From NCBI GenBank assembly GCA_045538935.1, contig JAZQEI010000002.1, positions 30,028-94,027 on the forward strand: 64,000 nt of DNA, given 5' to 3'. This stretch comes from RGIG3013 sp045538935 (lineage in GTDB: Bacteria > Bacillota > Clostridia > Oscillospirales > Acutalibacteraceae). This document shows, in pieces, positions 1-7,505 of the stretch. Every line of letters starts with the position of its first letter. Position 1 is the first letter of the stretch. The notes beneath the pieces are model-generated. The model saw only the letters and a list, made by a program, of their open reading frames with translations. It ran no database searches and was not told the DNA's origin. A program made the translations under genes and the position numbers.

Positions 1-1076
1 TGAGGAGCAAAGGTTCCTGCCACCTTTACAATGTCGCACACCTTATTTAACTCATCTAGCATAATTTTGCCGTTTTGGCCGTTAACAGTGCCATCGATTT
101 CTATGTAAAAATAATACTGCCACGAATGTTTTTTCATTGGGCGGCTACGAAGAGCGGTCATATTATATCCGTATTTACCAATAATGCTTACAGCATTAGC
201 CAAAGAGCCTGCCTCGTGCTTAACGGTAAGCATTAAAACCGTGCTTGAGAGTGCCGGTGAATTAGCACACACCTTAGATACAACCGCAAAGCGAGTTGTG
301 TTTTCTGAGCTTTTGTTAATATTGGCCTCTATAACCTTAAGACCATAAAGCTCGGCAGTTTCTACGCTAGCAATAGCAGCAAACGATTTATCGTTAGCGT
401 CAGCCACCGACTTAGCAGCAAGAGCAGTATTATTGGCTTCTTCGGTTTTAAGACCTCGCATATTTATATAGTCATGACACTGACTAAGCGCTTGCGGATG
501 ACTTGTAACCTTTTTAATATCGTCTATTGTGGCACCTTTAACGCCCAAAAGATTTTGATGAATTTCGAGCTCGTAGATTCCGTTTATGTAAAGATTACCC
601 GAAAAAATAAGATCAAGCGTTTGACCAACCTCGCCGGCATAACTGTTTTCAATAGGAAGCACCGCAACATCGCTTTGTCCGCTTACCACCGAATTATATG
701 CGGCTTTAAAATCAGTAAACGCAACTCGGTTGCCTTTTGGGAAAATTCTGCCGGCCGCAATATGTGCAAAGGCGCCTTCTACACCGCTGTATGCCACTTT
801 TAGTCCATTTTGCATACGGTACTGATATGCACGCGATACACCCATTAAGTGTTTAAGGTAGTCGATATAATATTCTTTAAGCACCGGATCTTCAATAAGC
901 GCCGAGTTTTGTTCTATTATAGCATCTTCTCGCTTTTGGTCTAAAATGGGCAAACCGTATTCTTTTTTGTGCTCGTAAACCATTTCGGCCGCTCTCATTC
1001 GCTGCACAAAAAGCTCGGCCATTTGAGAATCAACCTTATTTATTATTTCTCGTGCTTGTTCTAGTTTGTTTGCCAT
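1..1076 (-). CDS. pheA: Bifunctional chorismate mutase / prephenate dehydratase (P-protein), 3' end outside window
   Basis: It converts chorismate to prephenate and then to phenylpyruvate, the committed branch to phenylalanine. I translated the minus strand from the ATG at 1076. An AroQ-type helical chorismate mutase domain (about residues 1-90, starting MANKLEQAREIINKVDSQ) comes first. The prephenate dehydratase domain follows, with AYSGVEGAF, LPIENSYAG and the N-T-T-R-F signature. A C-terminal ACT domain has LRSRPMK, close to the ESRP Phe-binding motif. About 358 codons are visible before the window edge, so only the extreme C-terminus is missing. It starts 14 nt after the DAHP synthase stop, and AGGAGAG precedes the ATG. 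The two genes form one operon under the upstream leader-peptide attenuator. The assignment is firm. Confidence 0.95.
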   Translation of the reverse strand, partial: MANKLEQAREIINKVDSQMAELFVQRMRAAEMVYEHKKEYGLPILDQKREDAIIEQNSALIEDPVLKEYYIDYLKHLMGVSRAYQYRMQNGLKVAYSGVEGAFAHIAAGRIFPKGNRVAFTDFKAAYNSVVSGQSDVAVLPIENSYAGEVGQTLDLIFSGNLYINGIYELEIHQNLLGVKGATIDDIKKVTSHPQALSQCHDYINMRGLKTEEANNTALAAKSVADANDKSFAAIASVETAELYGLKVIEANINKSSENTTRFAVVSKVCANSPALSSTVLMLTVKHEAGSLANAVSIIGKYGYNMTALRSRPMKKHSWQYYFYIEIDGTVNGQNGKIMLDELNKVCDIVKVAGTFAP

Positions 1077-1090
1077 ATTGCTCTCCTTTA

Positions 1091-2119
1091 CTAAAGTTTA
1101 TCTGCAATATCGAGTATAAGTTTTTCGGTCTTTTCCCAACCAAGACAAGGGTCTGTTATTGATTTACCGAAAACATGTTCATTAGCGCCTTGAGCGCCAT
1201 CTTCTAGGTAGCTTTCGATCATAAGTCCCTTTACCAAACGTTTGATGTCGGCGTTTTGGTTGCGGCTGTGAACTATATCTTTAGCAATGCGTATTTGTTC
1301 TAAATATTTCTTGCCCGAATTATTATGGTTAGTGTCTACTATTACCGATGGATTTGTAAGGTTAGATTTTTCGTAAAGCTCTTCTACTCTTAAAAGATCT
1401 TCGTAATGGTAGTTTGAAACATTTCTGCCCGCGTAATCAACATAACCGCGTAATATCGCATGAGCATACGGATTGCCGTCGCTGGTTACCTCCCAACCAC
1501 GATATATAAAGGTATGGCTTGACTGCGCCGCTACAATAGAATTCATCATAACGCTAAGATCTCCGCCTGTGGGGTTTTTCATGCCAACCGGAGCGCCTAT
1601 ACCACTTGCGGTTAGTCTGTGTTGTTGATTTTCCACCGAACGCGCACCTATAGCTACGTAAGACAGTAAATCTGACAGATAGCGGTAATTTTCGGGATAC
1701 AACATTTCATCGGCACAAGAAAAGTCATAATCACGAAGTGCGGCTAAATGAAGCTGACGAATAGCCACAATGCCCTTGTACATATCGGGTTTAGCTTCGG
1801 GGTCGGGCTGATGCAACATACCCTTATACCCCTGACCCGTAGTTCTTGGCTTATTGGTGTAAATGCGCGGTATTATTATAATTTTATCTGACACCTGCTC
1901 CTGAATTTTACGAAGGCGGGAAATATATTCTAAAACCGGCTCGCTATGGTCTGCAGAGCAAGGCCCTATTATAAGTATAAATTTATCTAAACTGCCGTCA
2001 AATACAGCTCTTATATTCTCATCACGCTCAGCCTTAACCTGCTGCATACGCTCGGTTAAAGAAAACTCTTTTTTTACATCTTGTGGAATAGGTAATTTTC
2101 TGTGGAAATTCATTTGCAT
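1091..2119 (-). CDS. aroF: 3-deoxy-7-phosphoheptulonate (DAHP) synthase, type I-alpha
   Basis: First enzyme of the shikimate pathway, condensing phosphoenolpyruvate and erythrose-4-phosphate. At 342 residues it has the length of the AroF/G/H class. Visible family motifs are IIGPCSADHSEP, PRTTGQGYKG, GARSVENQQHR, APVGMKNPTGGD and DTNHNNSGK, which supply substrate- and metal-binding residues. The N-terminal extension of about 45 residues is the part that carries feedback regulation in this class. The symbol aroF is chosen only because it heads a pheA operon; aroG would be equally defensible. GAGG lies 10 nt before the ATG, just past the attenuator U-tract. It is the first structural gene of the leader-aroF-pheA operon. 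Confidence 0.95.
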   Translation of the reverse strand: MQMNFHRKLPIPQDVKKEFSLTERMQQVKAERDENIRAVFDGSLDKFILIIGPCSADHSEPVLEYISRLRKIQEQVSDKIIIIPRIYTNKPRTTGQGYKGMLHQPDPEAKPDMYKGIVAIRQLHLAALRDYDFSCADEMLYPENYRYLSDLLSYVAIGARSVENQQHRLTASGIGAPVGMKNPTGGDLSVMMNSIVAAQSSHTFIYRGWEVTSDGNPYAHAILRGYVDYAGRNVSNYHYEDLLRVEELYEKSNLTNPSVIVDTNHNNSGKKYLEQIRIAKDIVHSRNQNADIKRLVKGLMIESYLEDGAQGANEHVFGKSITDPCLGWEKTEKLILDIADKL

Positions 2120-2138
2120 TTTATTTATACCTCGATTC

Positions 2139-2191
2139 TAAAAAACAAAAATCCGCACTGACTTAGCCTTAAAAAGCAAAGCAAATGCGGA
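2139..2191 (-). terminator. Attenuator terminator between leader peptide and aroF
   Basis: On the minus strand TCCGCA (2191-2186) pairs with TGCGGA (2157-2152). A second short pairing (GCTTT/AAGGC) extends the hairpin inside the loop, and the RNA then runs into TTTTTGTTTTTT. It sits about 27 nt after the leader-peptide stop and just before the aroF ribosome binding site, which is where a transcription attenuator belongs. An overlapping CGGACAGTCCG stretch could form an alternative fold. I have not worked out the antiterminator. Confidence 0.7.
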
Positions 2192-2217
2192 CTGTCCGTT
2201 ACAATGATTTAAAAGAA

Positions 2218-2292
2218 TTAATCTTTAACAATCACACTAGACGGGCAGCCCTTTTTAAAATAAAAGTAAAAATAAAACTTGTTATTAAACAT
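2218..2292 (-). CDS. Phe/Tyr-rich leader peptide controlling aroF-pheA
   Basis: A 24-codon reading frame starts MFNNKFYFYFYFKKGCPSSV and ends IVKD. It has a perfect AGGAGG ribosome binding site 8 nt before its ATG and lies between a good promoter and a terminator hairpin ahead of DAHP synthase. Seven of residues 6-12 are Phe or Tyr (F-Y-F-Y-F-Y-F), as expected for a ribosome-mediated attenuator sensing charged tRNA-Phe and tRNA-Tyr. The layout matches leader-peptide control as known for proteobacterial pheA. Clostridia more often use T-boxes for this, so the device is unusual here. Function is inferred from layout and composition. Confidence 0.85.
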   Translation of the reverse strand: MFNNKFYFYFYFKKGCPSSVIVKD

Positions 2293-2325
2293 TTAAACTG
2301 CCTCCTTTGTGATTTGTTGTAAAAC

Positions 2326-2354
2326 AGTGTAGCACATTAAAGTGCGAAAGTCAA
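2326..2354 (-). promoter_or_regulatory. Promoter of the aroF-pheA leader operon
   Basis: On the minus strand TTGACT (2354-2349) and TACACT (2331-2326) are separated by 17 bp. Transcription should start near 2319, about 27 nt before the leader-peptide ATG. Confidence 0.75.
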
Positions 2355-2450
2355 TAGGTTTTGAAAAAATTTTTATATATGCCTTAATTACACCAAAACA
2401 CACAGCAATATAGCCGTTTGTTAACTCTGTAATATTAGGTGCTAGGCAAA

Positions 2451-2482
2451 ACCCGAAAGCCCTTACAAAAAGGCTTTCGGGT
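2451..2482 (-). terminator. Terminator after guaA
   Basis: An 11-bp perfect stem, ACCCGAAAGCC (2451-2461) with GGCTTTCGGGT (2472-2482), lies just past the guaA stop. The minus strand continues TTTTGCC, a short U-tract. Confidence 0.8.
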
Positions 2483-2487
2483 TTTTG

Positions 2488-3489
2488 TTATTCCCACTCT
2501 ATTGTTCCAACTGGCTTTGGGGTTAGGTCATATAACACGCGGTTAATACCCTCTACTTCATTAGTTATGCGGTTTGTAATTTTATGAAGAACGTTATACG
2601 GAATTTCTTCTATGGTGGCGCTCATGGCATCGGTAGTATTTACTGCTCTAATAATTGCGCACCAGCCCTCATAGCGTTGCTCGTTTTTTACACCAACGCT
2701 TTTAAAGTCGGGTATAGATATAAAATACTGCCAAACGTGTTTTGCAAGACCGCAAATTTCAAACTCTTCTCTTAAAATTGCATCGGCTTCTCTTAAAGCA
2801 TTAAGTCTGTCTTTGGTAATTGCACCAAGACATCTAACGCCAAGTCCTGGGCCTGGGAAGGGTTGACGATATACCATTGCGTGAGGTAGACCTAAAGCTT
2901 CGCCAACAACGCGTACCTCGTCTTTAAAAAGAAGCTTTACGGGCTCTACAAGTTTAAACTCCATATCTTCAGGCAGACCGCCAACATTATGGTGGCTCTT
3001 TACGGGCTTTCCGCTTGTCTTAGCCTTAATAGACTCTAAAATGTCGGGGTAAATGGTGCCTTGAGCCAAAAATTCAATGCCGTCTAGCTTGGCGGCCTCT
3101 TGGTCGAATATTTTTATAAACTCGGCACCTATTATTTTGCGCTTTTGCTCTGGGTCGGCAACGCCGGCTAAAAGATTTAGATAGCGCTCAGATGCATCTA
3201 CATAAATAAGGTTGGCATCTAACTCTTTACCAAAAACCTCTATTACCTGCTCGCTTTCACCCTTGCGCATAAGTCCGTGATTTACGTGCACGCAAACAAG
3301 CTGTTTGCCTATGGCTTTTATTAAAAGGGCCGCAACAACCGAGGAATCTACGCCGCCCGAGAGTGCTAAAAGCACCTTTTTATCTTTAACCTGTTCTTTA
3401 ATTAATTTTATCTGCTCGTTTATAAAGGCATTTGCCTGTTCTTTTGTTGTTATGCGAGCCATATTTTGTGGTCTTACATTGGTATCCAT
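2488..3489 (-). CDS. guaA: GMP synthase, ATP-pyrophosphatase/synthetase subunit only (no GATase domain)
   Basis: It aminates XMP to GMP. The protein has 333 residues: an N-type ATP pyrophosphatase domain with the P-loop SGGVDSS (about residue 45) and a C-terminal dimerisation domain ending in KPVGTIEWE, typical of GuaA. Ordinary bacterial GuaA is about 510 residues, with an N-terminal class I glutamine amidotransferase. That domain is entirely absent: the ATG has a good AAGGAG site and the upstream sequence belongs to the next gene. The form resembles the archaeal GuaAb subunit. It may pair with a separate GuaAa encoded elsewhere or may use free ammonia; the window cannot decide. Assignment as the synthetase part is firm. 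Confidence 0.92.
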   Translation of the reverse strand: MDTNVRPQNMARITTKEQANAFINEQIKLIKEQVKDKKVLLALSGGVDSSVVAALLIKAIGKQLVCVHVNHGLMRKGESEQVIEVFGKELDANLIYVDASERYLNLLAGVADPEQKRKIIGAEFIKIFDQEAAKLDGIEFLAQGTIYPDILESIKAKTSGKPVKSHHNVGGLPEDMEFKLVEPVKLLFKDEVRVVGEALGLPHAMVYRQPFPGPGLGVRCLGAITKDRLNALREADAILREEFEICGLAKHVWQYFISIPDFKSVGVKNEQRYEGWCAIIRAVNTTDAMSATIEEIPYNVLHKITNRITNEVEGINRVLYDLTPKPVGTIEWE

Positions 3490-3516
3490 AATTTTCTCCT
3501 TGAAATTTAAATGTGA

Positions 3517-4716
3517 CTAGTTTGTATAATTATCAAAATAGCCTTGAACTAAAATTACGGGTGTACCTTTATCGCCAGAACCGCTTGTTAGGTCGCAAAG
3601 TGAGCCAATAAGGTCGGTAAGCTGACGCGGTGTTGTACCTTGTGCTGCCATATTGCCAACCAAGCTACCGCTTTTTGCCTTAATACTATCTTCAATGGCT
3701 TTTTTAAGCTCGTCACCGCTTAAATCTTTATAATCGTTATCGGCAAGATATTTAAGCTTAAGCTCGTTGGGTGTACCAACTAATCCGCTTGTAAATGCCG
3801 GAGATACTACCGGGTCGGCAAGCTCCCAAATTTTACCTTTAGGATCTTTAAATGCGCCGTCGCCATAAACCATAACCTCTACATGTTTACCTGTTGCGGT
3901 TTTAATTTTACTTTGAATTTCTTCTACTAAGCCTTGGCACTCACGCGGGAAGAGCTTTATACTCTCTTCGGTAGATTTATTAGATCCAAGCAAGCCGTAC
4001 TTCTCGTTACAGCCGCTGTTGTTTACGGGTGCATTTAAAATATCGTCTAGTCCTAAAACGGTTTTTGCGCCGCCTGCTTTAAGTAGACGCTTTGTGCGAG
4101 CGCGAGTATGAATGTCGCAAGCAATTACAGTATCGGTATAATCTAAAATTGCTTTGGCCTGATTTGCAAATATAATTTCTACCTCGGCACCGCAATCTTT
4201 AATTAAATTCTGATAATACTCTACATAGTCAACACCGGTAAATTCTAATTTTTGAACGCCAAAAACCTCGCGATAACGCTCTAGTGTTAAAACGTCGCTG
4301 TACGGATTAATACCGGCCTCGTCTATAATATCGAGCGTGGCAAGAGAGTTACCTACTTCGTCAGATGGGTAAGAAAGCATTAAAACAACCTTTTTAACGC
4401 CCATAGCAATACCCTTTAAAACTATTGCAAAGCGGTTGCGTGATAATATTGGGAAAATTACACCAACGGTACCGCCGCCTGTTTTGTTTTTAACATCCTC
4501 GGCTATGTCGTTAATAGTAGCGTAGTTACCCTGTGCGCGAGCAACAATACTCTCGGTTAATGCTATAACGTCACGCTCTTTAATAGAAAAGCCTTCGTCT
4601 TTAGCCGCTAAAAGCACGCTGTCGGCAACAATGGTCGCAAGGTCGTCACCCTGCCTAATAATTGGGCAGCGTATACCCATAGACACTGTACCAACTCTTC
4701 TTTGTTTGTTTTCCAT
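3517..4716 (-). CDS. CofE-like protein (F420-0:gamma-glutamyl ligase family)
   Basis: A 399-residue protein of the family that includes coenzyme F420-0:L-glutamate ligase. Seen: IRCPIIRQGDD near the start, DVIALTESIVARAQGN, then a hydrophobic-strand and Asp-rich core (VMVYGDGAFKDPKG). Members are widespread in Firmicutes that are not known to make F420, so the real substrate is unknown. The window holds no other F420 genes. I chose the ATG at 4716 (MENKQRR) because GAAGGATG precedes it; the frame is open for 14 more codons upstream. It lies 28 nt before guaA on the same strand, and co-transcription is possible. Confidence 0.7.
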   Translation of the reverse strand: MENKQRRVGTVSMGIRCPIIRQGDDLATIVADSVLLAAKDEGFSIKERDVIALTESIVARAQGNYATINDIAEDVKNKTGGGTVGVIFPILSRNRFAIVLKGIAMGVKKVVLMLSYPSDEVGNSLATLDIIDEAGINPYSDVLTLERYREVFGVQKLEFTGVDYVEYYQNLIKDCGAEVEIIFANQAKAILDYTDTVIACDIHTRARTKRLLKAGGAKTVLGLDDILNAPVNNSGCNEKYGLLGSNKSTEESIKLFPRECQGLVEEIQSKIKTATGKHVEVMVYGDGAFKDPKGKIWELADPVVSPAFTSGLVGTPNELKLKYLADNDYKDLSGDELKKAIEDSIKAKSGSLVGNMAAQGTTPRQLTDLIGSLCDLTSGSGDKGTPVILVQGYFDNYTN

Positions 4717-4836
4717 AAAAACATCCTTCCCCGAATATATAAGTGTTTCGGAACACAAAAATTAACAATAATATATCACTTTATTATTTTACATTTATAT
4801 ACACTATTTTTCAACATTTTTTTAATATTTTTTTGC

Positions 4837-4860
4837 ACAAAAAAAGCGGCAGAGCCGCTT
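4837..4860 (-). terminator. Terminator after the M14 peptidase gene
   Basis: AAGCGGC (4844-4850) and GCCGCTT (4854-4860) form a tight hairpin with a 3-nt loop. It is followed on the minus strand by a run of T. Confidence 0.85.
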
Positions 4861-4920
4861 AATGTTTTTGTGGTATGTATTGAAATTTTTGAAGAATTTG
4901 TTAAAATAGATTTATCTAAG

Positions 4921-5823
4921 TTACATTATGGTGCAAAGCATTATCATTTCTTCGAGTTTTAAATATAAGCCAGGCAAAATTTTTGGGTCCAGAGGATTTT
5001 CGCCTTTGCCCACCTCAATAGTAAAGCCCGGGCGGTTAAAAGTATTAATAAACCAGTCTTTAAATCCGCCGCCAACGGCAAGACCCGTTGGAACATCTAA
5101 CGCGTATCCGCTTGACGATGCCATTATTTGCGCCATCTTTTCACTGGGCCTTGGCGCTTTAGTGCCATAGTTCCAATAAATTACCTCCCCTTGTGAATGG
5201 AATGCCGCCACATGACGAATTCGGTATTTATTACAAAGGTCTACCAAAGCCTTAGTTTCGGGCTCAGAATGAGGAGCAAATCCACCAAAGCGTGTGGGAC
5301 CGGGAGTTAAAATTCCGCTTTTTTGCTCGAGCTCTTTTAGTTCTTTCCAGCCGGCGTCAAAATTGTGGTTAATATCTACACCTCTAATATTGGCGTTCCA
5401 ATGAATATAGTCGTTTTTGCAAAGCTTACTTATTTTTTGAGCCATATGGCCTGCTCCTGCGGCGCCATGAATAGACACTTCACAGCCGTCGGGGTTGACA
5501 AGGGGTACTACTATAAGACCTCTGCCATACATTGCTCTTGGAGCATTTAGCCCTGCAATAGACTCGCAAGAACTTAGCGCGCGGCAAAGGTTTTCTAAAA
5601 ATTTTAAAAGCAAGGTACAGGTTATGTGCTCGCTACCGTGAAAAGCGGCGGCAAGCAGTACATATTCAGGGCTTCTGCCAAGCTTTAGAGCAAAAATATC
5701 GCGTCCCATACAAGATTTTCCGATAATTTGTTTTTCTAAAAATTGGTACTGCTCGCAAAGCTTTAATATACTTTGTTTGGTGGCTAAATAATCGTTTTCC
5801 TTTAAGTTTACAATGCCGTCCAT
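4921..5823 (-). CDS. M14-family zinc carboxypeptidase
   Basis: A 300-residue zinc peptidase of the M14 carboxypeptidase clan. The first zinc ligands are in AAAFHGSEH (H..E). The substrate-binding NPDG and DINHNFD segments follow. The third zinc ligand is the His of AAFHSQGEV, and the catalytic Glu is in FTIEVGKGE. This pattern matches the murein peptide amidase / gamma-D-glutamyl-diamino-acid peptidase branch, so a peptidoglycan-peptide substrate is plausible but inferred. No signal peptide is seen; it is probably cytoplasmic and acts on recycled muropeptides. The ATG at 5823 has GAGGAG 8 nt upstream and is preferred over an earlier in-frame start at 5865. It diverges from the Nudix gene. Confidence 0.85.
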   Translation of the reverse strand: MDGIVNLKENDYLATKQSILKLCEQYQFLEKQIIGKSCMGRDIFALKLGRSPEYVLLAAAFHGSEHITCTLLLKFLENLCRALSSCESIAGLNAPRAMYGRGLIVVPLVNPDGCEVSIHGAAGAGHMAQKISKLCKNDYIHWNANIRGVDINHNFDAGWKELKELEQKSGILTPGPTRFGGFAPHSEPETKALVDLCNKYRIRHVAAFHSQGEVIYWNYGTKAPRPSEKMAQIMASSSGYALDVPTGLAVGGGFKDWFINTFNRPGFTIEVGKGENPLDPKILPGLYLKLEEMIMLCTIM

Positions 5824-5879
5824 AAAAATGCTCCTCAATAATTTTATATTAAATGTATATGACACAAAGGGTGAATAAA

Positions 5880-6422
5880 ATGAATTTAGAAGAAAAGCAA
5901 CTTAAAAAAGAATATGTGTATGAAGGTAAAATTATCTCGGTACGGCGCGATACTGCGCTGCTTCCTAACGGCAACACCGCTTTTAGAGAGGTAGTTGAGC
6001 ACAACGGCGGAGTATGTATTGTACCGCTTGATGATGATAATAACGTATATTTTGTAAAACAGTTTCGCTACCCGTACAGCGAGATTGTAACCGAAGTCCC
6101 CGCCGGAAAACTTGAAAAGGGCGAGGACCCATTAGAAGCGGGCAAACGCGAGTTAAAAGAAGAAGTTGGAGCCGAGGCTAAAAATTACACTTTTTTAGGA
6201 AAGTTATATCCGTCACCGGGATATTGTGGCGAAATAATACATATGTATTTAGCCACTGACCTTTCGTTTGGTGCTACAAATCCCGATGATGACGAATTTT
6301 TAGAGCCAATAAAAATTCCGCTTAAAGAGGCAGTAGATATGATTTTAGATAATCAGCTTGCCGATTCTAAAACACAAGCCGCAATACTTAAAACGTATCT
6401 TTTAAAAACGAAGGATGAGTAA
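5880..6422 (+). CDS. Nudix hydrolase, ADP-ribose pyrophosphatase type
   Basis: A 180-residue Nudix enzyme that should split ADP-ribose or similar nucleoside diphosphates into AMP plus a phosphosugar. The Nudix box reads G-x5-E-x7-REL-xEE-x-GA, in AGKLEKGEDPLEAGKRELKE and EVGA. The preceding FVKQFRYP is the usual substrate-loop strand of ADP-ribose pyrophosphatases. The start at 5880 (MNLEEKQ) follows AAAGGGTG; an earlier ATG at 5853 has no good site. The next gene starts 2 nt after the stop, so the two are co-transcribed. Confidence 0.88.
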   Translation: MNLEEKQLKKEYVYEGKIISVRRDTALLPNGNTAFREVVEHNGGVCIVPLDDDNNVYFVKQFRYPYSEIVTEVPAGKLEKGEDPLEAGKRELKEEVGAEAKNYTFLGKLYPSPGYCGEIIHMYLATDLSFGATNPDDDEFLEPIKIPLKEAVDMILDNQLADSKTQAAILKTYLLKTKDE

Positions 6423-6424
6423 AA

Positions 6425-7282
6425 ATGATTACAAAAACAATTTACTTAAACGATGATAAATCGGTATATTTTAACGCATATTTGTATGAACAGTCTGACG
6501 AGATGCCGTATTCTAAAACCCGCCCCGCAGTAGTGGTATGTCCGGGCGGCGGATACCGTTTTTGTTCTTCTCGCGAGGCCGACCCCGTAGCTTTAAATTT
6601 TGCAGCGGCGGGCTATAACACCTTTGTGCTTTATTATTCAATTAAAGAAAAGGCGGTTTTTCCTACATCGCTAATTGACCTTTGCAAAACAATGAAGATC
6701 ATACGAGAAAACGCTGATGAGTGGGGTGTGAAAAAGGACCAAATTGCAGTTTGCGGTTTTTCTGCCGGCGGTCATTTAACCGCAAGCCTTGGCACATATT
6801 GGTCTGACCCTAAAATTCAGGAGCTTTCGGGCTGCGAACACGAAGAAAACAAGCCCAACGCCATTATTTTGGGCTACCCTGTAATTTCTACCTCTTGGCT
6901 TGAAAACAGTGAGAGTGACGCAAAACGTTTGGTAGGTGATAATGACTACGACACCGTTTACAATGCACTTAATCTACATAAAAATGTTAACAAAAATAAT
7001 CCGCCCGCATTTATATTTCACACCTTTAGAGATAATGCGGTACCTGTTGAAGACAGTATTTTATTCGGTAAAGCCATGTGCGACAATAATATTCCGTTTG
7101 AAATGCATATATATCCTAACGGCTGGCACGGACTAAGCCTTGGTACTGCTCAGGTAGGCCATAACGAGCCCGATTTTAATAATTGGGTCCCCATGTGTAT
7201 AAACTGGCTCGAGAGATTATTTACAAATCCCGACGAAGCAAATGCACCTATAAACAGAGCACCTTATTTGTCTAAACTGTAA
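6425..7282 (+). CDS. Alpha/beta-hydrolase esterase (acetyl-xylan/feruloyl esterase-like)
   Basis: A 285-residue serine esterase of the alpha/beta-hydrolase fold. VVCPGGGY forms the oxyanion hole, the nucleophile lies in CGFSAGG, the acid is in FRDNAVPVED and the catalytic His in GWHGLSLG. This arrangement fits the polysaccharide-deacetylating or feruloyl esterase group often seen in plant-fibre-degrading gut bacteria. There is no signal peptide, so it would act inside the cell on imported acetylated oligosaccharides or other esters. It follows the Nudix gene by 2 nt and is closed by a strong terminator. The exact substrate cannot be read from the sequence. Confidence 0.8.
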   Translation: MITKTIYLNDDKSVYFNAYLYEQSDEMPYSKTRPAVVVCPGGGYRFCSSREADPVALNFAAAGYNTFVLYYSIKEKAVFPTSLIDLCKTMKIIRENADEWGVKKDQIAVCGFSAGGHLTASLGTYWSDPKIQELSGCEHEENKPNAIILGYPVISTSWLENSESDAKRLVGDNDYDTVYNALNLHKNVNKNNPPAFIFHTFRDNAVPVEDSILFGKAMCDNNIPFEMHIYPNGWHGLSLGTAQVGHNEPDFNNWVPMCINWLERLFTNPDEANAPINRAPYLSKL

Positions 7283-7301
7283 AATTTTATATTAGATTTT
7301 T

Positions 7302-7331
7302 GGGAGAATGAATATCATTCTCCCTTTTTTT
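7302..7331 (+). terminator. Terminator after the esterase gene
   Basis: GGGAGAATGA (7302-7311) pairs with TCATTCTCCC (7315-7324) around a 3-nt loop and is followed by TTTTTTT. Confidence 0.9.
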
Positions 7332-7397
7332 GCCGTTTTTTGTGCTATTTGCTATAAAATTTGCATAAAAATTATACAAAAAGTTAAAAGAAATTAG

Positions 7398-7426
7398 TTG
7401 AAAGTTACTATAAACTATGTTATACT
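7398..7426 (+). promoter_or_regulatory. Promoter of the EF-G-like gene
   Basis: TTGAAA (7398-7403), a 17-bp spacer and TATACT (7421-7426). It lies about 80 nt ahead of the TTG start. Confidence 0.7.
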
Positions 7427-7505
7427 AATATGGCAATATTAGCAAATCACATAGTTCAAAACCATTTGTGTTTTAGGTTTTGAAAATCGAAAGGGTGTAT
7501 CCACT

